Below are positions 1-7,990 of a stretch of 37,123 nt of DNA, piece after piece. Origin of the DNA: Luteitalea sp. (lineage in GTDB: Bacteria; Acidobacteriota; Vicinamibacteria; Vicinamibacterales; Vicinamibacteraceae); NCBI GenBank assembly GCA_009377495.1, contig WHTZ01000063.1, forward strand, positions 1-37,123, in the 5' to 3' direction. The number at the start of each line of letters is the position of its first letter. The first letter of the stretch is position 1. A program made the translations under genes and the position numbers. The notes beneath the pieces are model-generated. The model saw only the letters and a list, made by a program, of their open reading frames with translations, searched no databases and was not told where the DNA came from.

Positions 1-48
1 AGCGGGGCCTACAACGACGTGCCCGGCCGCGACCCCCAGAACCGTTAA
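1..48 (+). CDS. C-terminal end of an unknown gene (partial)
   Basis: Reading in frame from base 1 gives a 15-residue tail, SGAYNDVPGRDPQNR, ending at a TAA at 46-48. The composition fits a real C-terminus, but it is too short to assign to a family and could be a chance open frame at the window edge. Confidence 0.3.
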   Translation, partial: SGAYNDVPGRDPQNR

Positions 49-124
49 GCACCCGTGCACGTCGAGCCACTTCATTTTGCATTGGTGTGACGTGTATGAT
101 ATACGACATCGCTGAAGCTAAGCC

Positions 125-236
125 CTGGAGGATCGCATCGCCGCACTCGAGCGACACCTCCGCGACCTCGCGGCCGCCGATCCCGGCGTCGCCCGTCTGC
201 GGACCATTCCGAGCGTCGGGCTCCTCACCGCGCCAT
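125..236 (+). pseudogene. IS110-family transposase fragment
   Basis: Frame 125 reads LEDRIAALERHLRDLAAADP followed by GVARLRTIPSVGLLTA. This matches the pattern of the C-terminal Transposase_20 domain of IS110/IS116/IS902 transposases: a coiled stretch, then a 'tIPGVG..tA' motif. Only about 37 codons remain. There is no start, no N-terminal DEDD domain and no rest of the C-terminal domain; after 236 the reading becomes unrelated. It is a remnant left directly upstream of the TonB receptor gene. Recognition is by motif only, with no alignment run. Confidence 0.6.
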
Positions 237-278
237 CCTCGTCGCGGCTCAACGCCGCCGCACCAGCACGCAACCGCT

Positions 279-285
279 GGAGGAG
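279..285 (+). promoter_or_regulatory. Ribosome binding site of the first TonB receptor
   Basis: GGAGGAG lies 4 bases before the ATG at 290 and fixes that start codon, just downstream of the IS110 remnant. Confidence 0.7.
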
Positions 286-289
286 TACC

Positions 290-3200
290 ATGAAGAGGAT
301 TCTTGGACTCACGGTTGTCATCTCTTTCCTGTGCACTTCCCTAGTGCACGGTCAGACCTCGGCCCAGTTGGTGGGGACCGTGACCGATCCCTCGGGCGCA
401 GTCATTCCGGGAGCACAGGTGACTGTGACCGAGGAAGCGACCGGCTTCACGCGAACTGCCATCACGAACGACACGGGCCGATATACCGTTCCAGCCCTTC
501 GCCCCTCGCGCTACGCCTTGAGTGTGGAAATGCCAGGATTCACAAAATATGTGGAACACACTACGTTGTTACAGGATCAAGTGCTCACCGTGAACGTCCG
601 GCTGGAAGTGGTTGAGGCGAGGGAGACCGTGACGGTGCTAGGCCCGGGCTCCACGGTCAGCCCCGATACCCAAACGCCGACGATCGGTCAGGTCATCGAA
701 AACGAGCGCGTGGAAGATCTGCCCCTGAACGGCCGCAACGCGGCCACCCTGACCTTGCTGACCGCTGGCACATTCAGCGCACCGTCCCGTGGAGCCGATC
801 AGGGTCTTACAAAGACTTTTCCGGGCGCGGTGACCATCTCGAGCAACGGCGCCCGCCAGAACCAGATGAGTTACATGTTGGACGGCGGCATCCACAGTGA
901 CCGGATGACCAACGTGAACCAACGTTTCCCCTTCCCGGACGCGGTTCAAGAGTTCAGTGTGCAGACGAGCAACTACAGCGCCGAGTATGGGCAAAACGCC
1001 GGAGGCGTCGTGAACGTCGCGACCAAGGCGGGCACGAACGACCTCCACGGTACGCTGTTCGGATTCCATCGGAACGAGGCGCTCAACGCTCGCAATTTCT
1101 TTTCCCCCGAGACAGACCCCCTCAAGCGGACCCAGTTTGGTGGCGTTGGGGGCGGACCGATCATCGAGAACAAGACCTTCTTTTTCGGCGGTTTCCAGGG
1201 CACGCGCGTTCGAAGTATTGACACAGGACTCAGCGCCTTTGTGCCAACCATTCGAAATCGGGAGGGCGATTTTTCCGCCTTGCTCGATGCCAACGACCCG
1301 GCGAATCCGGTCGGGCGAGTCGTTGAGGTGATCGATCCCGTCACGGGACAGCCGTTCCCCAACAACCAGATTCCGGTCGAACGGTTCGACCCGGCAGCGG
1401 TCAACTTCATGGAGCTCCTTCCCAGCGTGGGTGGAAATGGGCGCGTGCAATTCGATCGGCCGATTGCCCAGGACACCGACGAATTCGTAGCAAGAGTCGA
1501 TCACCACATCGACGACAACAACCAGTTGCGCATTCGTTCCATTACGAACGACTTTGACGACGCCTCCGCGTTCGACGGTCACAACTTGCTGACGTTGAGT
1601 GGTGCTTCGAATATTCTCAATACCAACCAGCTGGTCGGCTGGAACCACATTGTGAGCCCGAATGTTATCAACGAGCTCACCGTTTCCTTTTCAAGAACTC
1701 GAAGCCACAGAGGCCAGCCGAACACCGTTCCGCTGATTACCGATTTTGGCGTGAACATCGACCAGCCACCCAGCTTTGAAGGAGGCATCCGCCAGGTCAA
1801 CGCGAGTGGCTTTTTCAATGTGGGTGCGTTTCTTCCTGCTAGGTTTATCCGGCAGAGCTGGAGCATCAAGAGCGATTTGACGTGGGTTCGTGGCAGACAC
1901 ACGCTTTCCATAGGCGGCGATTTCGAGCATAGCAGTTATAACCTCCGAAACGAGGACAAGAAGGGTGGCGGGTTCTTTTTCACCAATGACGTCACGAACT
2001 TTGCGCTGGCCAGCTTGGTGTTGGGAGACCTGCGCCGATTCGAGCAGGGATCGGACCAGGATGTTGACACGCGTGCGAATTTCTTCAGCCTGTACATGCA
2101 GGACACGTTTCAGGCGCATCCTCGATTGACGTTGAGTGTTGGCGTACGGTGGGAGCCGGGATCTCTGTGGAATGATGTCAGAGGTCGCGTAGAACAGTTT
2201 CGTATCCAAGACTTTCTGGAAGGAAACAGCAGTCCCCAATTCGATAACGCGCCTCCCGGCCTGTTCTTCGCGGGCGATCCAGGGGTCCCCAAGAAGGGAC
2301 AAGATGATGACTACGTCAATCTCGCGCCGCGGCTCGGAATCGCCTGGGATGTCACAGGACAAGCCAAGACGGTTGTTCGTGGAGGAGTTGGAGCGTTTTA
2401 CGACGCGCGCACGAACGCGTTTAACAACACGTTTGTTGGATCGCTCCCTCCGTTCTCCACCTTTACCACCTTCACGGATCCCGAGGGACCCTTTAGCGAT
2501 CCCTTGCGCGGCACCAATTTCTCGCCTCTGGATTTTACGTTCCCGGCACCCCAGGATTTCGTCTTTCCAGAACCCCTTCTGGTGAGCATGTGGGATGCCA
2601 ACCAAAATTTCGAGACGCCCGTTGCCTACAATTGGAACCTCACGCTCGAGCACCAGCTACGACCGAGTTGGATGGCCAGAATCGGGTACGTGGGCTCCCG
2701 CACGGAGCATCTCCTGACGGCTGTCGAGTTGAATCCAGCCAGCTTCGTTCCGGGCAGCACGCTCGGGACAGACGCGCGTCGTCCCTTCGCGGGTTTTGGC
2801 AGCATCCAGGAGACTCGGCAGGACGTGCAGGCCGAGTTCCATTCCTTACAGCTCGGCGTGGAAAAGCGTCCCTTCTCGGGCGATCCGGTGTTGCTGAACC
2901 GGCTGACCGTGCTGGCCAACTATACCTTCTCGAAGAGTATCGATACCTCGCCATTCGGGTTTACGATCTCGAATGCCAACAACAACGGCAGTTCCAGTGG
3001 TGGCGGACGCTCGCCCATTTCGATCACCGAGCCCAACCCGTTCGCACTCGACCGCGGCCCCTCGGAATTTGATCGCACGCATCGCGTGGTCGTGTCGTAC
3101 ATCTTCCGATTTCCCGATCTGGAGGACTCCTCTCATTGGTTCTCCAGGCACGTGTTGGGAGGCTGGCGCACGACCGGGATCTTTCAGGCCCAGTCAGGAA

Positions 3201-3685
3201 CGCCCCTGACCATTCTGGCCGGCCAAGATACCAACCAAAACGGGTTGAATAACGATCGTGGCCTGTTCCTTGGCGGTTCCGATGAGTTGGGCACGGGCTC
3301 ACGAGGGTCAGGCGGCTGTGGAGCAGGAGAAGAATTCTGTGTGGATTTTCTCGATCCAGACCGGTTCGCCGTTCCACCCGCCGGTTCACCCGGCAATATC
3401 GGAAAGGGCGCGTTCCGAGGCCCTAATTTCTGGAACTTTGACATGGCGTTTTTGAAGACGTTCTATGCCACCGAGGCTCTCCGTGCTGAGCTGCGCGGGG
3501 AGCTCTTCAACATCTTCAACCACGCCAACTTCGCTGATCCCAATACCAGCGTGACAGCCGCAGGGTTTGGGGGTATCCGAAGTGCAAGCGATCCGCGGAT
3601 CGTACAGGTCGGATTGAAAATCATTTCTAGTCGGATGCTGGCATGCTTCAGAGAAACCGTCTTGTCCTTTGTGCAATATGTTTAG
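290..3685 (+). CDS. Oar-like TonB-dependent receptor, C-terminus probably frameshifted
   Basis: An outer-membrane beta-barrel protein of 1131 residues. Residues 1-21 are a Sec signal peptide. About 25-110 form a carboxypeptidase-regulatory-like domain (GTVTDPSGAVIPGAQVTVT). The plug carries the LPLNGRN motif typical of acidobacterial Oar-like receptors, and a long barrel with many FxRxH, NYTFSKS and RGE-type strands follows. Such receptors are inferred to take up large or complexed substrates using TonB energy; the ligand is unknown. The family normally ends in a short aromatic C-terminus such as GLKxIF. Here the frame passes GLKII and continues with SSRMLACFRETVLSFVQYV into the next gene. 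One extra T near 3624-3626 would give GLKIIF followed directly by TAG, so the last 19 or so residues are probably an artefact of a one-base loss. The DUF3604 gene follows and overlaps by 43 bases. Confidence 0.9.
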   Translation: MKRILGLTVVISFLCTSLVHGQTSAQLVGTVTDPSGAVIPGAQVTVTEEATGFTRTAITNDTGRYTVPALRPSRYALSVEMPGFTKYVEHTTLLQDQVLTVNVRLEVVEARETVTVLGPGSTVSPDTQTPTIGQVIENERVEDLPLNGRNAATLTLLTAGTFSAPSRGADQGLTKTFPGAVTISSNGARQNQMSYMLDGGIHSDRMTNVNQRFPFPDAVQEFSVQTSNYSAEYGQNAGGVVNVATKAGTNDLHGTLFGFHRNEALNARNFFSPETDPLKRTQFGGVGGGPIIENKTFFFGGFQGTRVRSIDTGLSAFVPTIRNREGDFSALLDANDPANPVGRVVEVIDPVTGQPFPNNQIPVERFDPAAVNFMELLPSVGGNGRVQFDRPIAQDTDEFVARVDHHIDDNNQLRIRSITNDFDDASAFDGHNLLTLSGASNILNTNQLVGWNHIVSPNVINELTVSFSRTRSHRGQPNTVPLITDFGVNIDQPPSFEGGIRQVNASGFFNVGAFLPARFIRQSWSIKSDLTWVRGRHTLSIGGDFEHSSYNLRNEDKKGGGFFFTNDVTNFALASLVLGDLRRFEQGSDQDVDTRANFFSLYMQDTFQAHPRLTLSVGVRWEPGSLWNDVRGRVEQFRIQDFLEGNSSPQFDNAPPGLFFAGDPGVPKKGQDDDYVNLAPRLGIAWDVTGQAKTVVRGGVGAFYDARTNAFNNTFVGSLPPFSTFTTFTDPEGPFSDPLRGTNFSPLDFTFPAPQDFVFPEPLLVSMWDANQNFETPVAYNWNLTLEHQLRPSWMARIGYVGSRTEHLLTAVELNPASFVPGSTLGTDARRPFAGFGSIQETRQDVQAEFHSLQLGVEKRPFSGDPVLLNRLTVLANYTFSKSIDTSPFGFTISNANNNGSSSGGGRSPISITEPNPFALDRGPSEFDRTHRVVVSYIFRFPDLEDSSHWFSRHVLGGWRTTGIFQAQSGTPLTILAGQDTNQNGLNNDRGLFLGGSDELGTGSRGSGGCGAGEEFCVDFLDPDRFAVPPAGSPGNIGKGAFRGPNFWNFDMAFLKTFYATEALRAELRGELFNIFNHANFADPNTSVTAAGFGGIRSASDPRIVQVGLKIISSRMLACFRETVLSFVQYV

Positions 3686-5640
3686 CCGCTCTTGGGACGG
3701 CTGCAACCGCTACCTGGAAAAGCGCCGATGGCCATCTCTCGGTCAGTCCCACAAAGGCCGTCGCGGGCAATTTCGGAACCTGGACCGTCACCTACCGCGT
3801 CGGCTCACGTGGAATCGCCGAGGGGGGTGCAATACGCGTTCAGTTACCCGATTCCTGGCATGCGGGCGATCGAAACTCCGCGAACCGACTCCAGGCGACG
3901 GACCCGGAGGGCGATCACTATATTTCCAGTCGGTCTTCTCGCGAGGATGTGCGGCTGAAGACCGAAGTCGAATCGGAGACTCGGGACTATCTCGTCAAAT
4001 CGCCGCGCCCTGGATTGGATGGACGGTTGGAGCGCTATGTTTTTGTCGTACGAATCATCGTCGAGGAGGGCGAGCTCCAGGACGGCGATACCCTCTCGGT
4101 CATGTACGGCGACACCTCCAAGGGCAGCCGAGGTATGAAGGGCGGCATCGTCAGCACACCGCCCGAGCCGATCCTGGCCGTTGTCGACAATGATGGAACG
4201 GGAGAGTTTCAGCGCCTTCCAGATGACCCGACCGTGCAGATTGTCAGCCGCCCCGCCGCCGAGCTGCGGCTCTCCGGGCCTTCGGCTCTCGTGGTCAACA
4301 AGCCCGCTACTCTCTTATTGTCAGTGGTAGACGAGCATGGAAACCCGTCTACTCCTTTTGCCGAACAAGTGGGTCTCCAGGTGGTCCAAGGAGAAGCCGA
4401 CGTTCCTCCCAGCGTTTCATTCACGCGGGGACAGGGCTGGGCACGCGTGGACGTCACCCCGAAACACGCGGGAGTCGTACGGATTGAAGCCACAGCAGAA
4501 GGGGGGATTCTTCAAACGGTTGGCAATCCGATGATGGTCCATGAGAGTCCACCGGAGCGCCGAATCTACTGGGGCGATCTTCACTCACATTCTCATTACA
4601 GTTGGGACGGCGTGGGGCGAAATCCGTACGAGTACGCCCGGGATATTTCTCACCTGGATTTTTACAGCCTCACCGATCACAGCCGGACCTCCGAGAAGGG
4701 ATTCACCCGGGGCCTCGGGCCGCACGTATGGGAAGAATATGCCCAACTGGCTGAAAGGTACTACCGGCCCGGAGCGTTCGTGACTTTGTTCGCCTATGAG
4801 GCGTCGTTTGGCGCACCCTACGGACACCGCAATGTATATTTTCGCGGCAGGCCTGGGCCCCTGCTGGCTCCGGAGGCCGCCACGCTCCCGGAATTGTGGA
4901 AGGCCCTAACGGCAGGAGAAGCCCTGACGATTCCTCACCACACGGGGGCGTTTCCGGGAGGTGTTCGCTGGGAACATCACGATCCGGAATTCCAACGGAA
5001 CTTCGAAATCTACTCCGCACACGGCCTCAGTGAAGCCTACGAGCCGGATCATCCTCTCGCTTTCGAGCAGAGCGACTTTAGCGCACCGCGCCAGTCGGCC
5101 CGTGGTCCCCAATTCGCCCAGGATGCCTGGATGGCTGGTCTGGTTCTCAGCACGATTGCTGCCACCGATGACCACCGTGCTCACCCTGGCCGCCCCCACT
5201 GGGGTCTGAGCGCAGTTTCCGCCAACGATCTGACCCGGGCGGAGATCTTTGATGCTCTCTACGACCGTCGGACTTACGGGACGACGGGCGCACGGATCCT
5301 TCTGAATTTCAGAATTAACGGCCAGTCTATGGGAACGCAGATCAGTGCTCAGAACCTCCCTCTGCTGGAAGTGGAGGCGCATGGAACGGATGTGATCGAG
5401 GAATTGGAGGTGCTGCGCTATTGCCAGACGGACGGTGGTTTTGAGGTCATTCGCTCCATCAAACCGCATGCGCTCGACTTGCACTGGACGGATACGGATC
5501 GGACGTTTCGTGAGGACTCCATCTACTATGTGCGTCTGCGACAGAAGCGGATGGTGCAGAACCGTATTGCCATGGCGTGGTCCAGTCCCATATGGGTGAC
5601 GAATGACGCGAGGACTAACGGAGATGGCCGAGATCGTTAG
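3643..5640 (+). CDS. Secreted DUF3604 (PHP-like) domain protein
   Basis: 665 residues. Residues 1-24 look like a signal peptide (hydrophobic LVLCAICLAALGTAATA). The first 300 or so residues are beta-rich and include an Ig-like stretch with LLLSVVDEHGNPS. The C-terminal half is DUF3604, a PHP-like presumed metal-dependent hydrolase. It has GDLHSHSHYSWDG near residue 310, SLTDHS near 345, IPHHTG near 430 and ATDDHRAHPG near 507, which together supply the His/Asp ligands expected of the fold. Substrate and reaction are not established for the family. It starts 12 bases after the likely original stop of the upstream TonB receptor, so the two are probably one transcription unit and the enzyme may process what the receptor imports. 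That last step is inference. Confidence 0.85.
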   Translation: MLQRNRLVLCAICLAALGTAATATWKSADGHLSVSPTKAVAGNFGTWTVTYRVGSRGIAEGGAIRVQLPDSWHAGDRNSANRLQATDPEGDHYISSRSSREDVRLKTEVESETRDYLVKSPRPGLDGRLERYVFVVRIIVEEGELQDGDTLSVMYGDTSKGSRGMKGGIVSTPPEPILAVVDNDGTGEFQRLPDDPTVQIVSRPAAELRLSGPSALVVNKPATLLLSVVDEHGNPSTPFAEQVGLQVVQGEADVPPSVSFTRGQGWARVDVTPKHAGVVRIEATAEGGILQTVGNPMMVHESPPERRIYWGDLHSHSHYSWDGVGRNPYEYARDISHLDFYSLTDHSRTSEKGFTRGLGPHVWEEYAQLAERYYRPGAFVTLFAYEASFGAPYGHRNVYFRGRPGPLLAPEAATLPELWKALTAGEALTIPHHTGAFPGGVRWEHHDPEFQRNFEIYSAHGLSEAYEPDHPLAFEQSDFSAPRQSARGPQFAQDAWMAGLVLSTIAATDDHRAHPGRPHWGLSAVSANDLTRAEIFDALYDRRTYGTTGARILLNFRINGQSMGTQISAQNLPLLEVEAHGTDVIEELEVLRYCQTDGGFEVIRSIKPHALDLHWTDTDRTFREDSIYYVRLRQKRMVQNRIAMAWSSPIWVTNDARTNGDGRDR

Positions 5641-6631
5641 ATTCGAGCCATTCACAGTAACGCCCAACGCCTTCCTCAACGCTGCGGAATGGCGCCGTGT
5701 ATCCCGCCGCACGCAGTCTGCCGATGTCCGCCTGGGTATAGCACTGATACGTCCCGCGTAAGCCATCCGGAAACGGGACATATTCAATGAGCCCGTCCCG
5801 CACCAGTCGGTCCAGCGGCATGGGTGGAGCGCCTTCCGTACGGCGGAGCGTGTTCACCACGGTCGCGGCCACGTCGTTGAACGGCCGCGCCTGCCCCGTG
5901 CCGACATTGAAGAGACCGGACAGCTCGGGACGATCGAGGAAATGCAGGTTGACCGCGATCACATCCTCAACCGAGACGAAATCACGCATCTGTTGCCCTG
6001 GCCCATACCCGCCGTGCGCTCCGAACAACCGAACCTTACCCTCGGCGCGAAACTGGTTGAAGTGGTGAAAGGCCACCGAGGCCATCCGCCCTTTGTGCGC
6101 CTCATGAGGTCCATACACGTTGAAGTAGCGCAAGCCAACGACTTGGCTCGGCGACTTGCCTCCCGCCTCCCGCAACAGACCTCGGACCACCTGATCGAAG
6201 AGATGTTTGGAGTCGGCGTACGCGTTGAGCGGTCGCTCGTGCTCCGGCGCTTCGACGAAGGTATCGGAACGGCCGTAGACAGCCGCGGAGGACGCGTACA
6301 CGAGCGCGACGCGTTGCACCAAGCACGCCTCGAGCAACCGTCGGCTGTAGCCGAGGTTATTGTCCATCATGTAGCGCCGGTCGGTCTCCATCGTGTCCGA
6401 GCAGGCCCCTTCGTGGAACACGGCGCGCACGTGGCCGAACGCACCCCGCGCGAAGCGACCGACGAAATCGGTCTTGTCGAGATAGTCCCCAATCGTGCAC
6501 TCGTGGAGATTCGCGGACGTTGCCGCGCGAGTCAGGTCATCGACGGCGACGATATCGGTCTCGCCTCGTCGGTTGAGCGCCCGTACGATGTTGCTGCCGA
6601 TGAACCCGGCAGCCCCGGTCACGACAACCAT
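5615..6631 (-). CDS. hldD: ADP-L-glycero-D-manno-heptose-6-epimerase
   Basis: 338 residues. It converts ADP-D-glycero-D-manno-heptose to the L-glycero form for the inner core of lipopolysaccharide, in the cytoplasm. Visible features of an extended short-chain dehydrogenase are the nucleotide-binding TGAAGFIG at residues 5-12, DDLT after strand 2, HEGACSDTME (typical of HldD) near 73-82, YASSAAVYG near 112-120 and catalytic YADSK at 138-142. A RYFNVYGP motif follows. Length matches the family. The ATG at 6631 was chosen because the Rossmann fold begins at once; the open frame continues upstream only as antisense of glcF. It overlaps the end of glcF by 13 bases, so translation is probably coupled. 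The 3' end overlaps the DUF3604 gene tail by 26 bases, convergently. Confidence 0.92.
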   Translation of the reverse strand: MVVVTGAAGFIGSNIVRALNRRGETDIVAVDDLTRAATSANLHECTIGDYLDKTDFVGRFARGAFGHVRAVFHEGACSDTMETDRRYMMDNNLGYSRRLLEACLVQRVALVYASSAAVYGRSDTFVEAPEHERPLNAYADSKHLFDQVVRGLLREAGGKSPSQVVGLRYFNVYGPHEAHKGRMASVAFHHFNQFRAEGKVRLFGAHGGYGPGQQMRDFVSVEDVIAVNLHFLDRPELSGLFNVGTGQARPFNDVAATVVNTLRRTEGAPPMPLDRLVRDGLIEYVPFPDGLRGTYQCYTQADIGRLRAAGYTAPFRSVEEGVGRYCEWLESNDLGHLR

Positions 6632-7875
6632 GCCTGATCCAGGATCTCGATGGTGTGAAAGACCGGCACGCGCGCGCCAAGCGTCGCGAGGTGCGTGCGC
6701 AGTTGCATGATGCAGCCGATGTTGCCAGTCACGATGGCTTCGGCATTCGACGCGAGAGCCGCCTGCGCCTTGCGCTGACCGAGCTCCCGCGCGATCTCTG
6801 GCTGGTCGATGTTGTACGTCCCTGCAGACCCGCAGCAGATGCCAGGCTCGGCTATCTCGACGAGCGTGAGATTGGGGATGCGCCCGAGCAACGCTCGCGG
6901 AGCAGAGCTCACGCCCTGCGCGTGCACGAGATGACAAGCGCCATGGTACGCGACACGCAAGGATGCAGACAGTGGCGGCAGGTCGCCAACACCAAGTTGC
7001 TCGAGGAAGACGGTGACATCCATCACGTGGGAGGCGAGCCGCTCGGCCTCGGCTTCTTCGGCGAGACCCTTGAACAACAGGGCGTACTCCTGCATGCCGG
7101 AACCGCAGCCGGCCGCGGTCGTGATGATCGCGTCGACGTCGGTCGGAAAGGCACCGAGGTTCGTGCGCGCGAGGCGCCGCGCCTGCTCCGCCCCTCCCAC
7201 GTGCATGGCGAGCGCACCGCAACAGGTTTGTTCGGGCGGCACCACGACCTCCACGCCAGCCCGCGCGAGGACGCGTAGCGCCGCCCAGCCAATCTCGGGT
7301 GCCAGGACCTGCTGGGCGCAGCCGGCCAGCAGCGCAACCCGCGCCTTGCGAACACCGGCTGCGGGATGGACTCTTGGCAGCGGGCGGGCGGGTGGAATCC
7401 GTTCGGGCACCAAATCGAGCATCGGCCGCAGCCCGCGCGGCACGAACGTCCGCAGCGGACCAGCGAATCGGCCCAGGCTCACCGCACGCCGAAACCGGCG
7501 CGGATACGGGAGTGTCGCCAAAACGAGCGCGCGGCGCAGTCGCTCGACGATGCTGCGCGATCGGCGCGGCTCGGCGTGTGCGCGAAACGGCATCAGCAAC
7601 TCGCCGTAGGCCACGCCGGATGGACAGGCGGGCACGCACGCCAGGCACCCGAGACACCGATCGATGTACAGCTGCGCCTCGTCGAGTGCCACCTCTCCCT
7701 CGAGGACACCCTTCATCAGGAAAATGCGGCCGCGTGGCGAGTCCATCTCCTCGCCGAGCACGCGATACGTGGGACACGCCGGCAGACAGAAGCCGCAGTG
7801 CACACACGTCGCGATGGCGCGCGCCATGGCGTCGCCCTGAGGGCCGAGCTGGCTGGTATCGATGCGGTGCAGCAC
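6619..7875 (-). CDS. glcF: Glycolate oxidase iron-sulfur subunit
   Basis: 418 residues. This is the Fe-S subunit that takes electrons from the flavin subunits GlcD/GlcE as glycolate is oxidised to glyoxylate. Near residue 24 is the first 4Fe-4S ligand set CVHCGFCLPACP, and near 74 the second, CLGCLACVPACPSG. Two CCG domains follow: one with LLAGCAQQ and CCGAL, one with YHGACHLVHAQ and CCGSAGTYN. Length and order match GlcF. It is followed by hldD with a 13-base overlap and is divergent from ADOP permease 1. Its partners glcD and glcE are not adjacent but sit at 27216-29748 on the same strand, which is odd because these genes are commonly clustered. Confidence 0.92.
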   Translation of the reverse strand: MLHRIDTSQLGPQGDAMARAIATCVHCGFCLPACPTYRVLGEEMDSPRGRIFLMKGVLEGEVALDEAQLYIDRCLGCLACVPACPSGVAYGELLMPFRAHAEPRRSRSIVERLRRALVLATLPYPRRFRRAVSLGRFAGPLRTFVPRGLRPMLDLVPERIPPARPLPRVHPAAGVRKARVALLAGCAQQVLAPEIGWAALRVLARAGVEVVVPPEQTCCGALAMHVGGAEQARRLARTNLGAFPTDVDAIITTAAGCGSGMQEYALLFKGLAEEAEAERLASHVMDVTVFLEQLGVGDLPPLSASLRVAYHGACHLVHAQGVSSAPRALLGRIPNLTLVEIAEPGICCGSAGTYNIDQPEIARELGQRKAQAALASNAEAIVTGNIGCIMQLRTHLATLGARVPVFHTIEILDQAWLS

Positions 7876-7990
7876 AACCGGATCAGGTTATCCGAAAACA
7901 GGGGGTCAGGGATCGCGAACCCCGCGCGCTACAATACCGTCCAATCAGCGTAATACTCATCGAGCGCTCTCACTTGCGGAGGGAAACCAC

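Noticed and set aside
638..1648. Long minus-strand open frames under the first TonB receptor (also 1691-2653)
   Set aside because: They are antisense shadows of a well-supported receptor gene, with no start signals and no family features.
5615..7807. A 730-residue minus-strand open frame joining hldD to upstream sequence
   Set aside because: Only the part from 6631 down is HldD. The upstream part is arginine-rich translation of glcF in the wrong frame, so it is not a fusion protein.
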